Source: DATMNI01 sp035570275
Lineage (GTDB): Bacteria > Acidobacteriota > Terriglobia > Bryobacterales > Bryobacteraceae
Reading direction: 5' to 3'
DNA: 47,558 bases
NCBI GenBank assembly: GCA_035570275.1
Contig: DATMNI010000268.1
Coordinates: 1-47,558 of the forward strand
Shown one piece after another: positions 24,452-33,069 of this stretch (the first letter of the stretch is position 1; each line of letters begins with the position of its first letter). The translations under genes and the position numbers were made by a program. The notes below the pieces were generated by a model that was not told the origin of the DNA, did no database searches, and saw only the letters and a program-made list of their open reading frames with translations.

Positions 24452-26266
24452 ATGGACGATCGAACGACCGTATTTCTCCGATTCACAGTACTCGTCATGA
24501 CACTGGCAGCAGGTGGATGTGGATATAACCCACAGTCCAGGTTCCAAATGTCCTTCCTGCCACCGGCGCCGCCCGGAGCGGCCCACGCTGTCGAGCTTGC
24601 CGAGCCTCCAGCCATTCAACCAAATTTATATCTGAAAGACGTTCCGGCGATTCTGCTGACCAACCCTGGGCTTCCGCAACGGCGCACTCCGGCTGACGAC
24701 ACCATCCGGCGCGCCGACCGTCGATACCAGGCAGGGAAGCGAGCCTACCAGGCGAAAGACCCGGCCAATGCACGCCGCGAGTTCGACGCCGCCGTGGATT
24801 TGATGCTCGAAGCCGCCAGCCAGGATCCATCCGACCGGCAGGAATACGAACGCAAGCTGGACGAGATGGTGGACGCCATCCACCGTTTCGATCTGGCCGG
24901 TCTGGGCGCTTCCGCGGAAGTCGAGGAGGGCAAGTTCGAAAAGGCTCCGCTGGAAGACATTCTGCAGATGACCTTCCCGGTGGATCCGAAGCTGAAGGAT
25001 AAGGTTCGGGAACAGGTCGCGGCCACTACTTCGCAACTGCCTCTCCTGGTCAATGACACGGTTCTCGGTTACATTAATTACTTCTCCAATCGCGGCCGGA
25101 AGACGCTGGTCGCGGGTATCGAGCGCTCCGGCCGGTACCGCCCGATGATCCAGCGCATCCTCGACGAAGAGGGCGTGCCGCAGGAACTCATCTTCCTGGC
25201 CCAAGCCGAATCCGGCTTCATTCCCCGCGCGGTGTCACGTAAAGCCGCCGGCGGCATGTGGCAGTTTCTGTCCTGGCGCGGCAACCAGTACGGATTGAAA
25301 CAGACGGGCTACACCGACGACCGCATGGATCCCGAAAAGGCCACGCGCGCCGCCGCCCGGCACCTGCGCGACCTGTATCACGAATTTGGCGACTGGTATC
25401 TGGCGATTGCCGCTTATAATTGCGGGCCCACGACTGTGGAAAAGGCCGTGGAACGAACCGGTTATGCCGATTTTTGGGAACTGCGGAACCGGGGAGTTCT
25501 TCCGGCCGAGACCACCGCCTACGTGCCGATCATCCTCGCCATGACCATCATGGAGAAGAACGCCGTCGGGTATGGCATTGAGGGTCTGGCGCTGAATCCG
25601 CCGCTGGAATACGATACCGTGGAAACCACGGCGCCCACCAGCCTGGCTCTGGTTGCCGATGTCATCGATACTCCGCTGGCGGAACTGGCGGCTATCAACC
25701 CCGGCTGCCTGAAAGGGATTGTACCGGAGAGCTATCCCCTGCATGTTCCGAAGGGAGACGGCAATCAACTGGTGGCGGCGTTGCAGTTGGTGCCGAGCGA
25801 GCACCGCGATTCGTGGCGGATGCACCGGGTTGGCACCGGCGAAACGCTGGCTATGATCGGCAAGCGATATGGAACCTCGCCCGCCAGCATCATTGCTGCC
25901 AACCACCTGGCTGCCAACCACCTGGCTGTCAACCACGTGGCTGCCGACAACGTTGGTGCCAACCACCTGGCGGCCGACAACGTACAGTCTTCCGAGGCCG
26001 CCGAAGGGGACCGCCTGTTGATTCCGGCCGGAGCGCGTTCCGAGTCCACGGCGCGGAAAAGCATGTCTGCCCCGGCTGCGCTGCGCCGCACTCCGGCCCG
26101 CAAACGCCCGGCAGCGGCTACGGCGAAGTCCACCGGGCCCGCCAGGACTGCGACTTTCAAGCCTGCGACCGTGAGGTCTTCGGCCGCCAAGCCAGCGCCT
26201 TTCAAGCCAGCCACCAAGCCTGTCACCAAGGCCGCCGTGATCATCACCCACGCCGCGGCGCGGTAA
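24452..26266 (+). CDS. MltD-like lytic transglycosylase lipoprotein with LysM
   Basis: 604 residues. Lytic transglycosylases cut peptidoglycan glycan strands to 1,6-anhydro ends. A lipobox (LAAGGC) puts the anchor Cys near residue 23. Residues about 80-150 are helical and charged. The SLT catalytic domain spans about 215-370, with the catalytic Glu253 in LAQAESGF, then AAGGMWQFLSWRGNQYGL and IAAYNCGPTTVEKAV. A LysM-like module near 452-535 binds glycan. Its second half is inflated by five-residue units (see repeat at 25895). The C-terminal about 70 residues are Ala/Lys/Pro/Thr-rich with Lys-Pro runs, like the next protein's tail. The gene is followed after 102 bases by the H1-like gene. Confidence 0.9.
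   Translation: MDDRTTVFLRFTVLVMTLAAGGCGYNPQSRFQMSFLPPAPPGAAHAVELAEPPAIQPNLYLKDVPAILLTNPGLPQRRTPADDTIRRADRRYQAGKRAYQAKDPANARREFDAAVDLMLEAASQDPSDRQEYERKLDEMVDAIHRFDLAGLGASAEVEEGKFEKAPLEDILQMTFPVDPKLKDKVREQVAATTSQLPLLVNDTVLGYINYFSNRGRKTLVAGIERSGRYRPMIQRILDEEGVPQELIFLAQAESGFIPRAVSRKAAGGMWQFLSWRGNQYGLKQTGYTDDRMDPEKATRAAARHLRDLYHEFGDWYLAIAAYNCGPTTVEKAVERTGYADFWELRNRGVLPAETTAYVPIILAMTIMEKNAVGYGIEGLALNPPLEYDTVETTAPTSLALVADVIDTPLAELAAINPGCLKGIVPESYPLHVPKGDGNQLVAALQLVPSEHRDSWRMHRVGTGETLAMIGKRYGTSPASIIAANHLAANHLAVNHVAADNVGANHLAADNVQSSEAAEGDRLLIPAGARSESTARKSMSAPAALRRTPARKRPAAATAKSTGPARTATFKPATVRSSAAKPAPFKPATKPVTKAAVIITHAAAR
25895..25984 (+). repeat. In-frame 15-bp repeats coding ANHLA-type pentads
   Basis: Thirty codons (residues 482-511) of the lytic transglycosylase form six degenerate pentads: AANHL, AANHL, AVNHV, AADNV, GANHL, AADNV. 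The normal LysM sequence would pass from IIAANHL straight to the GDRLLIP strand. The first copies are nearly identical at DNA level, so the expansion is recent. Confidence 0.85.
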
Positions 26267-26368
26267 CCGCCGCCGATTTTTTTCGCTCCCGCACTGTTTT
26301 CGCTATTGCCTGGCAACCAAAAAAGGGTATTCTATGTGTGATTGCTGCGTCAACAGGAGGCAGAGGTA

Positions 26369-27007
26369 ATGCTGGAGAGTCCGAAACTCGTTATGAAGGA
26401 CGAAGAAGAGATGGAAGATTTCCTTCCCGATTACGAGGACGAGGAGCAGACGGAACTCGACTCCAAACTCGACAACTACGAAGACGCCGAGGATGAGGAC
26501 GACGAGGAGGAGATCGAGGTGGTGGTTGTGGAAGTAGTCACGACGGAACAAGCGCCCGTCATGGCTCCGGATTCCGCGGTGGCGCCCCCCGCCCAGGAAG
26601 CGCCTCCCAAGAAACCGGTGACCAAGGCCGCAACGCCGAAAAAGGCGGCCGCCAAGAAGGCGCCGGCTCCGCCACAGCCAACTCCTCCGCCGCCAGCGCC
26701 GCCACCGCCTCCCGTAAAGAAGCCGGCGGTGAAGGCATCGCCAGCGCCCGCGAAGAAGGCTTCAGCGAAGACGGCTGCGCCGGCAAAGCAAGCTCCAGCG
26801 AAGACTGCTGCGCCGCCGAAGAAGGCTCCAGCCAAGACGGCCGTGACGGCGAAGAAAACTCCCGCCAAAAAGGCCGCGGCGCCCCCTCCAGCCCGGAAAG
26901 CCTCCAAGAAAGCTCCGGCCAAGAAAGCTCCGGTCAAGAAAGCGCCCGCGAAGAAGGCTCCCGCAAAAAAGGCCGCCAAACCCGCGAAAAAGGGAAAGAA
27001 GAAGTAG
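26369..27007 (+). CDS. Histone H1-like protein with acidic N-terminus
   Basis: 212 residues from the ATG at 26369, with AGGAGG upstream; nine earlier in-frame codons are not needed. Residues about 8-62 are extremely acidic (DEEEMEDF, DEDDEEEIE). From about 80 on it is low-complexity Ala/Lys/Pro with repeated AKKAP, APAKK and PPPP units, like bacterial histone H1-like proteins that bind DNA non-specifically. The acidic head could auto-inhibit or provide counter-charge. Such tails evolve quickly by slippage, so strain differences are expected. A nucleoid or RNA-binding role is inferred from composition only. Confidence 0.8.
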   Translation: MLESPKLVMKDEEEMEDFLPDYEDEEQTELDSKLDNYEDAEDEDDEEEIEVVVVEVVTTEQAPVMAPDSAVAPPAQEAPPKKPVTKAATPKKAAAKKAPAPPQPTPPPPAPPPPPVKKPAVKASPAPAKKASAKTAAPAKQAPAKTAAPPKKAPAKTAVTAKKTPAKKAAAPPPARKASKKAPAKKAPVKKAPAKKAPAKKAAKPAKKGKKK

Positions 27008-27011
27008 GGGG

Positions 27012-27254
27012 CTAGCTTTCCTTAATTACCACTTTCCGGCAGCGCTCGAACAGATCCAGAAGCGCATCGGCGTGTTCCTCCGTGGTTCGCGCATTGGGCT
27101 TGCCCGAGAAGCCCGCGCCTGATTGCGAAGCCTTGCCGTATCCGGTGACCGCCGCGATGAACTTCATCAGTTCCAGTGCGACTTCATCTTTGCTCCGAGT
27201 GCCGCCGCTCTTCGGCTCGGCCCCGTTTTCCTTGGATTCCTCTGGTTCTGCCAT
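27012..27254 (-). CDS. Small conserved-looking hypothetical protein
   Basis: 80 residues. The N-terminal third is hydrophilic and acidic (AEPEESKENGAEPKSGG). A helix follows with DEVALELMKFIAAVTGYGKA, a flexible GAGFSGKPNART, and a closing helix EEHADALLDLFERCRKVVI. The codon pattern is consistent with a real gene and it lies convergent with the H1-like gene, 4 bases apart. I do not recognise the family. Confidence 0.6.
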   Translation of the reverse strand: MAEPEESKENGAEPKSGGTRSKDEVALELMKFIAAVTGYGKASQSGAGFSGKPNARTTEEHADALLDLFERCRKVVIKES

Positions 27255-27327
27255 CGGCGATCGATTCCTCCGTGTGATACAACTCTAGGGTACTGCATTT
27301 TCTCTACGGTAACCCAACGGCTTTGCG

Positions 27328-28161
27328 ATGCCGCTCAACGCCGTCCGGCATGTTCGAAAAATGAGGGGAGGCGCCCAAGCCCATCTGCTAGAGGCGGACG
27401 ACGGCAATTGGTACGTCGTAAAGTTTCGCAACAACCCCCAACATCGCCGCGTCCTGGTGAACGAGTCCATCGCCGCCACCTTCCTGGACTATCTGAAAAT
27501 CGCCACCCCGGAGACCGCGCTCATTCAAGTTACACTCCAGTTCCTGGACGCCAACCCCGAGGTCCACCTCAGCCTCGGCACGCGGCAAATCCCTGTCGAG
27601 CCCGGCTGGCAATTCGGCTCCCGATACCCCGGCGACCCCGGCCGCGTCGCAGTCTACGATTATCTTCCCGATGCGCTGCTGCCGCAGGTGGTCAACCTGG
27701 CGGACTTCCGCGCCATTCTGGTCTTCGACAAATGGACCGGCAATGCCGATGGACGCCAGTGCGTCTTTTACCGCGCCATGGTACGGCGCGCGGATCATGC
27801 CGGCGGCAGACCCGGCTTCGTGGCCCGAATGATCGACCACGGCTTCGTTTTCAACGGCCCCAATTGGGACTTCCCGGATTCGGCGCTGCAGGGCCTGTAC
27901 GCCCGCCGCCTCGTCTACGACGCGGTGCGTTCGCTGGACGATTTTCAGCCATGGCTTGACCAGATTGTGAACTTCCCCGAGGAAGTGATGGATCAAGCCT
28001 GGAAACGGATCCCGCCCGATTGGGTGGAGGGCGAAGAAGACGCCCTGGAACAACTCCTGGAGAAGCTCTTTCAGCGGCGCAAACGGCTTCCCGATCTGAT
28101 TTCCGGCTGCCGCCAGGCGCGCACGAACCCGTTTCCGAACTGGACCGCTGCCGAGGCGTGA
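27328..28161 (+). CDS. HipA-like kinase (HipA_2 type)
   Basis: 277 residues. HipA-family proteins are Ser/Thr kinases of a PI3/4-kinase-like fold. Visible are the N-lobe with NWYVVKFRNNP (the ATP-binding Lys), the alpha-helical AILVFDKWTGNADGRQ, where Asp/Asn mark the catalytic loop, and MIDHGFVFNG, the Asp metal-binding segment. This single-domain version lacks the HipA N-terminal domain and there is no hipB-like regulator next to it, so it is not a typical toxin-antitoxin pair. Its substrate is unknown. It is divergent from the small hypothetical gene at 27012-27254. Confidence 0.82.
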   Translation: MPLNAVRHVRKMRGGAQAHLLEADDGNWYVVKFRNNPQHRRVLVNESIAATFLDYLKIATPETALIQVTLQFLDANPEVHLSLGTRQIPVEPGWQFGSRYPGDPGRVAVYDYLPDALLPQVVNLADFRAILVFDKWTGNADGRQCVFYRAMVRRADHAGGRPGFVARMIDHGFVFNGPNWDFPDSALQGLYARRLVYDAVRSLDDFQPWLDQIVNFPEEVMDQAWKRIPPDWVEGEEDALEQLLEKLFQRRKRLPDLISGCRQARTNPFPNWTAAEA

Positions 28162-28247
28162 TCTTCCCAAACCGCAGGGTCTCAGACCCGTGCTCCGCCC
28201 AGGCTCAATCCGGTAACTGCGCCGGAGAGTGGGATACTACGGGAATC

Positions 28248-29039
28248 ATGGCAGGCAAACCAATGGCGCTGGTGACCGGCGCATCGAGTGGCATCGGGGC
28301 GACATTTGCGCGGCAGATCGCGGAGCAAGGATACGACTTGGTGCTGGTGGCCCGCCGCACCGGCCGCCTGGAGGCTTTGGCCGCGGAACTGCGGGCCAAG
28401 TACGGTGTGGGCGCCGAAGCGGTGGCGGCCGACCTGACGCGCGATGAAGACGTGGTACGCGTGGGGCGGTTACTGGAGGAATCCGCGCACCTGGCGCTGT
28501 TGGTGAACAATGCCGGTTTCGGTACCAAAGGCTTCTTCTTCGAGACCGATCCAGGCCCGCAGGATGACATGCACCGGCTGCACGTGCTGGCGGCGGAACG
28601 GCTCATCCGTGCCGCATTGCCGGGAATGATCGCGCGGCGGCGCGGCGGCATCATCAACGTATCGTCGGTGGCGGGTTTCATTCAGAGCCCCAGCAACATC
28701 AGCTACTGCGCCACCAAGGCCTGGATGAGCAGTTTCACGGAGGGGCTTCACATGGAGTTGAAGGCGCTGGGGTCGCCGGTGGTAGTCCAGGCATTGTGCC
28801 CCGGGTACACGTGGTCCGAGTTCCACGATGTGATGGGCGCCGACCGCGGCGAGATTCCGAAGAGCTGGTGGATGCCGGCCGAGTTCGTGGTGCGGGAATC
28901 GCTGCGCGGCTTGAAGAGAGGCCAACTTTTCGTGATTCCAGGTTGGCGCTACCGGCTGATTGTCCGGCTGGCGAAACTGGTGCCTCGGCAGATTTTTGCG
29001 TGGGGCGCCGCCAGGCAGCGCAAGCCGCGGCGCGCGTGA
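28248..29039 (+). CDS. Short-chain dehydrogenase/reductase
   Basis: 263 residues from the ATG at 28248. A classical SDR: the cofactor site TGASSGIG near residue 10, an Arg-containing stretch VLVARRTGRLEAL typical of NADPH preference, the NNAGFG motif, and the catalytic Ser/Tyr/Lys in NVSSVAGF and SYCATKAW. The C-terminal end is basic and includes a hydrophobic amphipathic segment (WRYRLIVRLAKLVP) that may touch the membrane. The overall style resembles DltE/YqjQ-like oxidoreductases of unknown substrate. A 9-bp hairpin follows the stop. Confidence 0.9.
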   Translation: MAGKPMALVTGASSGIGATFARQIAEQGYDLVLVARRTGRLEALAAELRAKYGVGAEAVAADLTRDEDVVRVGRLLEESAHLALLVNNAGFGTKGFFFETDPGPQDDMHRLHVLAAERLIRAALPGMIARRRGGIINVSSVAGFIQSPSNISYCATKAWMSSFTEGLHMELKALGSPVVVQALCPGYTWSEFHDVMGADRGEIPKSWWMPAEFVVRESLRGLKRGQLFVIPGWRYRLIVRLAKLVPRQIFAWGAARQRKPRRA

Positions 29040-29075
29040 TTCGTCGCCGCGGTCTGGTATACTGTTGCTGACGGG

Positions 29076-29098
29076 GCGGGGTGAGGCGATCACCCCGC
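29076..29098. terminator. Hairpin between the SDR gene and the tiny minus-strand gene
   Basis: Perfect 9-bp stem GCGGGGTGA / TCACCCCGC (29076-29084 with 29090-29098), loop GGCGA. It lies downstream of both the SDR gene (plus strand) and the candidate 25-residue gene (minus strand), so it could serve both transcripts, although no T-run follows on either side. Confidence 0.5.
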
Positions 29099-29110
29099 TC
29101 CCGGGCTCGG

Positions 29111-29188
29111 CTAGCGAACCTTGCGGAACGTCAACTTGGCCTTTATCGTGACAAACATCGTCACGACTTTCAGCAACATGGTGAGCAT
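29111..29188 (-). CDS. Candidate 25-residue basic hydrophobic peptide
   Basis: A minus-strand ORF of 25 codons begins ATG at 29188, six bases after AGGAGGTGA, a nearly perfect match to the 16S anti-Shine-Dalgarno sequence. The peptide has hydrophobic MLTMLLKVVTMFVTI and a basic tail KAKLTFRKVR, like small membrane-active or membrane-associated peptides. The start region holds a perfect 10-bp palindrome TGAGGCCTCA (overlapping the end of the ribosome site and the A of the start codon), and hairpins flank the gene on both sides. I know no family for it; the ribosome site is the main evidence. Confidence 0.42.
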   Translation of the reverse strand: MLTMLLKVVTMFVTIKAKLTFRKVR

Positions 29189-29531
29189 GAGGCCTCACCT
29201 CCTCCTGCTTCGTAGATTCGGAAGCCCGGGTCATCCTCCCGGGCTTTTCCGTTGAAGCTCCGGTGCTTCTCGGGAAAACGACTCGCCTTCTTCCTCCTCC
29301 ACGAAGCGGAAACAACATTTTAGCACCCTTTAGTCTGAAATCTGCTAATGCGGCGCGCCGCGCGATGGCAGCAAGCGGCTGGCCGATTCCCGGCAACTGG
29401 CGGCACTGGACCGGGCAAAGTGGCGCGGCCAGGCGAATGTGCCGGGCGGCTCCACGAAAAACGACGGCCCGTCCCACGAACGCTAAAGCAATCCTCCGTT
29501 CCGGCCGATATGGGAGATTGGACGGGAGAAC
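29189..29531. other. Intergenic region with a rho-independent-like terminator
   Basis: Contains the ribosome site of the tiny minus-strand gene and the hairpin at 29222-29248. After that come about 280 bases with no gene on either strand that I can defend. The end carries GGGAG, the ribosome site six bases before the ATG at 29532. Confidence 0.5.
29222..29248 (+). terminator. Hairpin with short T-run
   Basis: Stem AAGCCCGGG (29222-29230) pairs with CCCGGGCTT (29238-29246), loop TCATCCT, followed by TT. In the plus direction it resembles a rho-independent terminator closing the SDR region. In the minus direction the same hairpin would sit in the leader of the 25-residue gene. Confidence 0.55.
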
Positions 29532-30530
29532 ATGATTTCAATTCGAGGTTCAATTTCGGATCTGGAACGGTCGCACGAACTGCGGACCGCCTTGCTGAGC
29601 ACCTATCTGCAAGCCATCAGGAGCTCGGCACAGTACGCCGTGGAACTGGACGAAAAGACCACCGGACCGCACCGGCGGCGTCTTACCGAACTGGCAGAGG
29701 AGGTAGCATCCGTTAAACCGGAATTTGTTTCACAGAGCAGCGCTACGTTTCGCGGGCTGCTTCGCGATTATCGCGACAAAGCGGCCCGGTACCTGCAACT
29801 ACTTCGTGACGAACTGGCCAGCACCGCCCGCGCCCTTCAGGAGACCCTAGATTCCCTGTCACAATCGGCCGGCGATCACGAAACCCAACTGCGGAAGTCC
29901 GTCGTAGGGCTGCGCGAGGTGTCGGAAGAGCCAGATGTGGCCGCCCTGCGCGTCAAGGTTCGCCGCGCGGCCGATGCCATTGAGATTAGCTTGGAGCAAG
30001 TCCGCCAGGAGCGTCAGTTGACGATGGCCCAGTTCCTGATGGAGATTCGTGTGCTGCATCAGCGCATCGATTCCATGGAATCGGCCGCCACGGTCGATAG
30101 CATGACCGGCCTTTCCAACCAGAGGGAAATGGAGGACCGCATCCGGTCCGCCCGCCCTGGCAGTTTCCACCTCCTGCTTTTCCAGGTTCAGGGCATCAGT
30201 CGCGCCGAGGCACAGTTTGGGCGTGGTGTGAGCGACGAATTGGCCGCGGCGTTCGCTAAACGTTTGAAGAACAGTCTTCCCGAAATTGCTATTCTGGGCA
30301 GGTGGAGCCCCGAGGAGTTTATTGCCCTGATCGGTCAGCCGAGAGACTCGAAATACTCCGCTAGCCACTGGGCCACCGCGCAGCTTTCCGGCGCCTATTC
30401 GTGCCTGCAATCCGGCAAGACGGTCCGGCCGTCATTGGAGGTGAGTGTGGGAATTGTGGACAGTATGTCACGAGAAGCCGCCCAGCTAACCTTAGACCGG
30501 GTCAAGATGTTTCTTACCGGGGCCGTGTAG
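29532..30530 (+). CDS. Degenerate GGDEF-domain protein
   Basis: 332 residues. Residues about 1-185 are helical with coiled-coil-like heptads (for example LLRDELASTARALQETL). The GGDEF domain starts at about 190 with ATVDSMTGLSNQREMEDRI, the standard linker and first helix. The signature loop that should read GGDEF reads SPEEF (RWSPEEFIALIG), and the I-site RxxD is not apparent. Diguanylate cyclase activity is therefore unlikely; such proteins often serve as GTP or c-di-GMP sensors or partners. GGGAG lies six bases before the ATG. It converges with priA, separated by 79 bases of short repeats. Confidence 0.78.
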   Translation: MISIRGSISDLERSHELRTALLSTYLQAIRSSAQYAVELDEKTTGPHRRRLTELAEEVASVKPEFVSQSSATFRGLLRDYRDKAARYLQLLRDELASTARALQETLDSLSQSAGDHETQLRKSVVGLREVSEEPDVAALRVKVRRAADAIEISLEQVRQERQLTMAQFLMEIRVLHQRIDSMESAATVDSMTGLSNQREMEDRIRSARPGSFHLLLFQVQGISRAEAQFGRGVSDELAAAFAKRLKNSLPEIAILGRWSPEEFIALIGQPRDSKYSASHWATAQLSGAYSCLQSGKTVRPSLEVSVGIVDSMSREAAQLTLDRVKMFLTGAV

Positions 30531-30548
30531 TCCGGAGGCCGCGGATTC

Positions 30549-30616
30549 CATCGCCGCGGGTTTACACCCTCTCCGGTTTACATCGCCGCCGGTTCACATC
30601 ATCTCCGGTTTACATC
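30549..30616. repeat. Short degenerate tandem repeat between convergent genes
   Basis: About four units of 16-18 bp built on CTCCGGTTTACATC / GCCGCCGGTTCACATC fill the gap between the GGDEF gene stop and the priA stop; the last unit enters the end of priA. No hairpin with a T-run is seen. Confidence 0.65.
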
Positions 30617-33069
30617 AGTGTCAGCGGGTCTACATCGATGACCAGAGCAGTGGCGCCCCACTTGCGCTCGATCGCAAAGGAGCGAAACCGTTGCAGTAAC
30701 TCATTCAGAACTTTGCGGCTGGCTGCCTTAATCAGAAACTGGTAGCGGTATTCGTTCTTGAGGCGGGGGACCGGGGCCTCGGCCGGACCCATCACCTTGA
30801 GCTTTTCGGGTGGCGGCGTGAGCAGCCCTGCCAGCTCCGAGCTCATGCGCATCGCCATCTCCTGCTTTTCGCTGCGGACCAGGATGTTGGCCATGGCACT
30901 GAAGGGCGGGTAGTGCATCATGCGGCGAAAGTTCAGCTCCTTTTCGTAAAAGGCCTGGTAATCCTGCGCCGCCGCCATGCGGACTGCATAGTGATCGGGG
31001 TTGATCGTCTGCACCAGCACCGTCCCCGGCACGCTGCCGCGCCCGGCGCGTCCGGCCACCTGGGTGAGCAGTTGAAACGTGCGCTCGGCCGCGCGGAAAT
31101 CCGGCATGCCGAGCCCGGTATCGGCCGATACCACGCCCACCAGCGTCACATTGGGAATGTCGTGGCCCTTGGCGATCATCTGGGTGCCCACCAGAATGTC
31201 GTAGTTGGCTTCGCGAAAGTCGTTGAGGATGGTCTCGTAGTGCCGCTTGCCGGTCACCGTATCGCGGTCCAGGCGGGCGATGCGGGCGGCCGGAAAGGCC
31301 CGATGCAGTTCTTCTTCCACGCGCTCCGAACCCATGCCAAGAAAGTAGATGTGCTGGCTGGAGCACTTGGGGCAAACACTGGGGACCTTTTCGGCATAGC
31401 CGCAGTAGTGGCACAGCAGGCGGCGGTCGCGCTTGTGGTAGGTGAGGGTGAGGGCACAGTTGATGCACTGGACGCGCTCGCCACAGGCGCGGCAGGTCAC
31501 AAAACTGGAGAATCCGCGGCGATTGAGCAGCACGATGGTCTGCTCGCCGTTTTCCAGGCGAAGCCCAAGCCCCTCCATCAGCTTTCTGGAAAACGTGTCC
31601 TGCTTGCGGGTCTCCAGGAATTCCTGGCGCATGTCGATCAATTCCACCGAGGGCATGGGCCGGTCCTCGACACGGCCCGGCAGTTCCAGCAGCGTGTACT
31701 TGCCGCGCTCGGCATTATAGCGGCTCTCCAGGCTGGGGGTGGCGGAACCGAGCACCACGCACGCACCCGCGCCCTGTGCCCGGACAATGGCCACGTCCCG
31801 GCCGTTGTAGCGCGGCGTCTCTTCCTGCTTGTAGCTGCCGTCGTGTTCTTCGTCGACGACGATCAGGCCCAGATTCAGCATCGGCGCGAAGACCCCCGAC
31901 CGTGTGCCCACCACCACCGAAGCCGCCCCGGACCGGATTCGCCGCCACTGGTCGGTGCGTTCCACGCCGGTAAAGGCGGAATGGAGAATCGCCACATGGT
32001 CGCCAAACCGCGAAAAGAACTGGCCCGCCACGGCCGGGGTGAGGGCGATTTCAGGCACCAGCAGCAGCGCGCTGCGGCCTTCCGCCAAGACCGCCTCTAT
32101 GGCGGTAAGGTACACCTCGGTTTTGCCCGAACCGGTGACGCCGTAGAGCAGAAACGTCTGGAACCTCCGGGCCTGAATGGCGTCCCGAATCGGCTCGAAG
32201 GCGGCTTGCTGTGCGGGGTTCAGGGCATGCCTCACCCGCACCGCTCCGGCCGTAACCGCGACAGTTTCGGGCTTCAGCGTGACCAGTCCCTTGCGCGCCA
32301 GCGAGCGCGCCGCCGCGCTCACGTTCTTGATGGCCGCTTCCAGATCCTTCAAGTTATGCGAGCCGGGGTGCAGTTCCAGGAAGGCCCGCAACTCCCGTTC
32401 GGGCTTGTTCATTTTGGGGTCGCTCGGGCCGCCGGCCGGTGAGCGGGGCAATGCCACCGGTAATGCCACGGGCAATGACACGCGCAGCCGTTCCGAGGGC
32501 GCGCGCAAGGGGTCGCGTTCCGTCTGCACCTGCTCGGCCGCGATGAAGCCCTTGCGCTCCAGCGCGCGCACCGCTTTGTCGGCCAACGGCAGCGCCTTGG
32601 CAAGATAGGCCGCCGAAAGCGGGCGCTTTTCGAGCATGCCGAGGACCTGGGTCACCGGGTCGTCCGGGGACGAATCCAGCATCAATTGGCGGGCGGCATC
32701 GCGGCCGGCGTCGGTCAGCGACCAGACCTTGCCCCGGCGAATCTCCGACCCCAGCGGCAACATGCCGCGCAATACCTCGCCCAGCGGGGCGCAGTAGTAG
32801 CCGGCGATCCACTTTCCCAGGGCCAGAAGTTCGGCGCTGAGCACGGCTTCGGAATCGAGCAGCCGCAGGGCGTCGCGCATGGCCACATTGGGCCGCTCGT
32901 CGTGGCAGCGCAGGATCACGCCGGTCAACGTGCGCGGGCCAAACGGCACCACCAGGCGGCTGCCCGGGCGCACGCGGTGGCGCAAGGTGGCAGGCAGCGA
33001 GTAGGTGAAGGGCTGATCCAGGGGCACCGGCAGGCTGACGTCGCAGAACAGGTAGGAGCCTTCGGGCAT
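30610..33069 (-). CDS. priA: Primosomal replication restart helicase PriA
   Basis: 819 residues from the ATG at 33069; the open frame has 40 more upstream codons that do not match PriA. The N-terminal 3'-end binding domain begins PEGSYLFCDVSLPVPLDQPF. The helicase core shows Walker A TGSGKTEVYL, the DEEH box (VVDEEHDGSYKQEE) and GSATPSLES. The zinc module is complete, with eight Cys in CRACGERVQCINC and CHYCGYAEKVPSVCPKC. Downstream come GTQMIAKGHDIPNVTLVGVV and QVAGRAGRG. PriA reloads DnaB at stalled forks. The length is slightly above the E. coli enzyme because of inserts in the winged-helix part near residues 180-260. Confidence 0.96.
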   Translation of the reverse strand: MPEGSYLFCDVSLPVPLDQPFTYSLPATLRHRVRPGSRLVVPFGPRTLTGVILRCHDERPNVAMRDALRLLDSEAVLSAELLALGKWIAGYYCAPLGEVLRGMLPLGSEIRRGKVWSLTDAGRDAARQLMLDSSPDDPVTQVLGMLEKRPLSAAYLAKALPLADKAVRALERKGFIAAEQVQTERDPLRAPSERLRVSLPVALPVALPRSPAGGPSDPKMNKPERELRAFLELHPGSHNLKDLEAAIKNVSAAARSLARKGLVTLKPETVAVTAGAVRVRHALNPAQQAAFEPIRDAIQARRFQTFLLYGVTGSGKTEVYLTAIEAVLAEGRSALLLVPEIALTPAVAGQFFSRFGDHVAILHSAFTGVERTDQWRRIRSGAASVVVGTRSGVFAPMLNLGLIVVDEEHDGSYKQEETPRYNGRDVAIVRAQGAGACVVLGSATPSLESRYNAERGKYTLLELPGRVEDRPMPSVELIDMRQEFLETRKQDTFSRKLMEGLGLRLENGEQTIVLLNRRGFSSFVTCRACGERVQCINCALTLTYHKRDRRLLCHYCGYAEKVPSVCPKCSSQHIYFLGMGSERVEEELHRAFPAARIARLDRDTVTGKRHYETILNDFREANYDILVGTQMIAKGHDIPNVTLVGVVSADTGLGMPDFRAAERTFQLLTQVAGRAGRGSVPGTVLVQTINPDHYAVRMAAAQDYQAFYEKELNFRRMMHYPPFSAMANILVRSEKQEMAMRMSSELAGLLTPPPEKLKVMGPAEAPVPRLKNEYRYQFLIKAASRKVLNELLQRFRSFAIERKWGATALVIDVDPLTLM

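Noticed and set aside
29179..29256. Plus-strand leader peptide with four Leu codons before a terminator (attenuator)
   Set aside because: No ribosome binding site precedes its ATG, and the gene downstream is a GGDEF protein, not a leucine or branched-chain amino acid gene. The opposite strand has the strong ribosome site.
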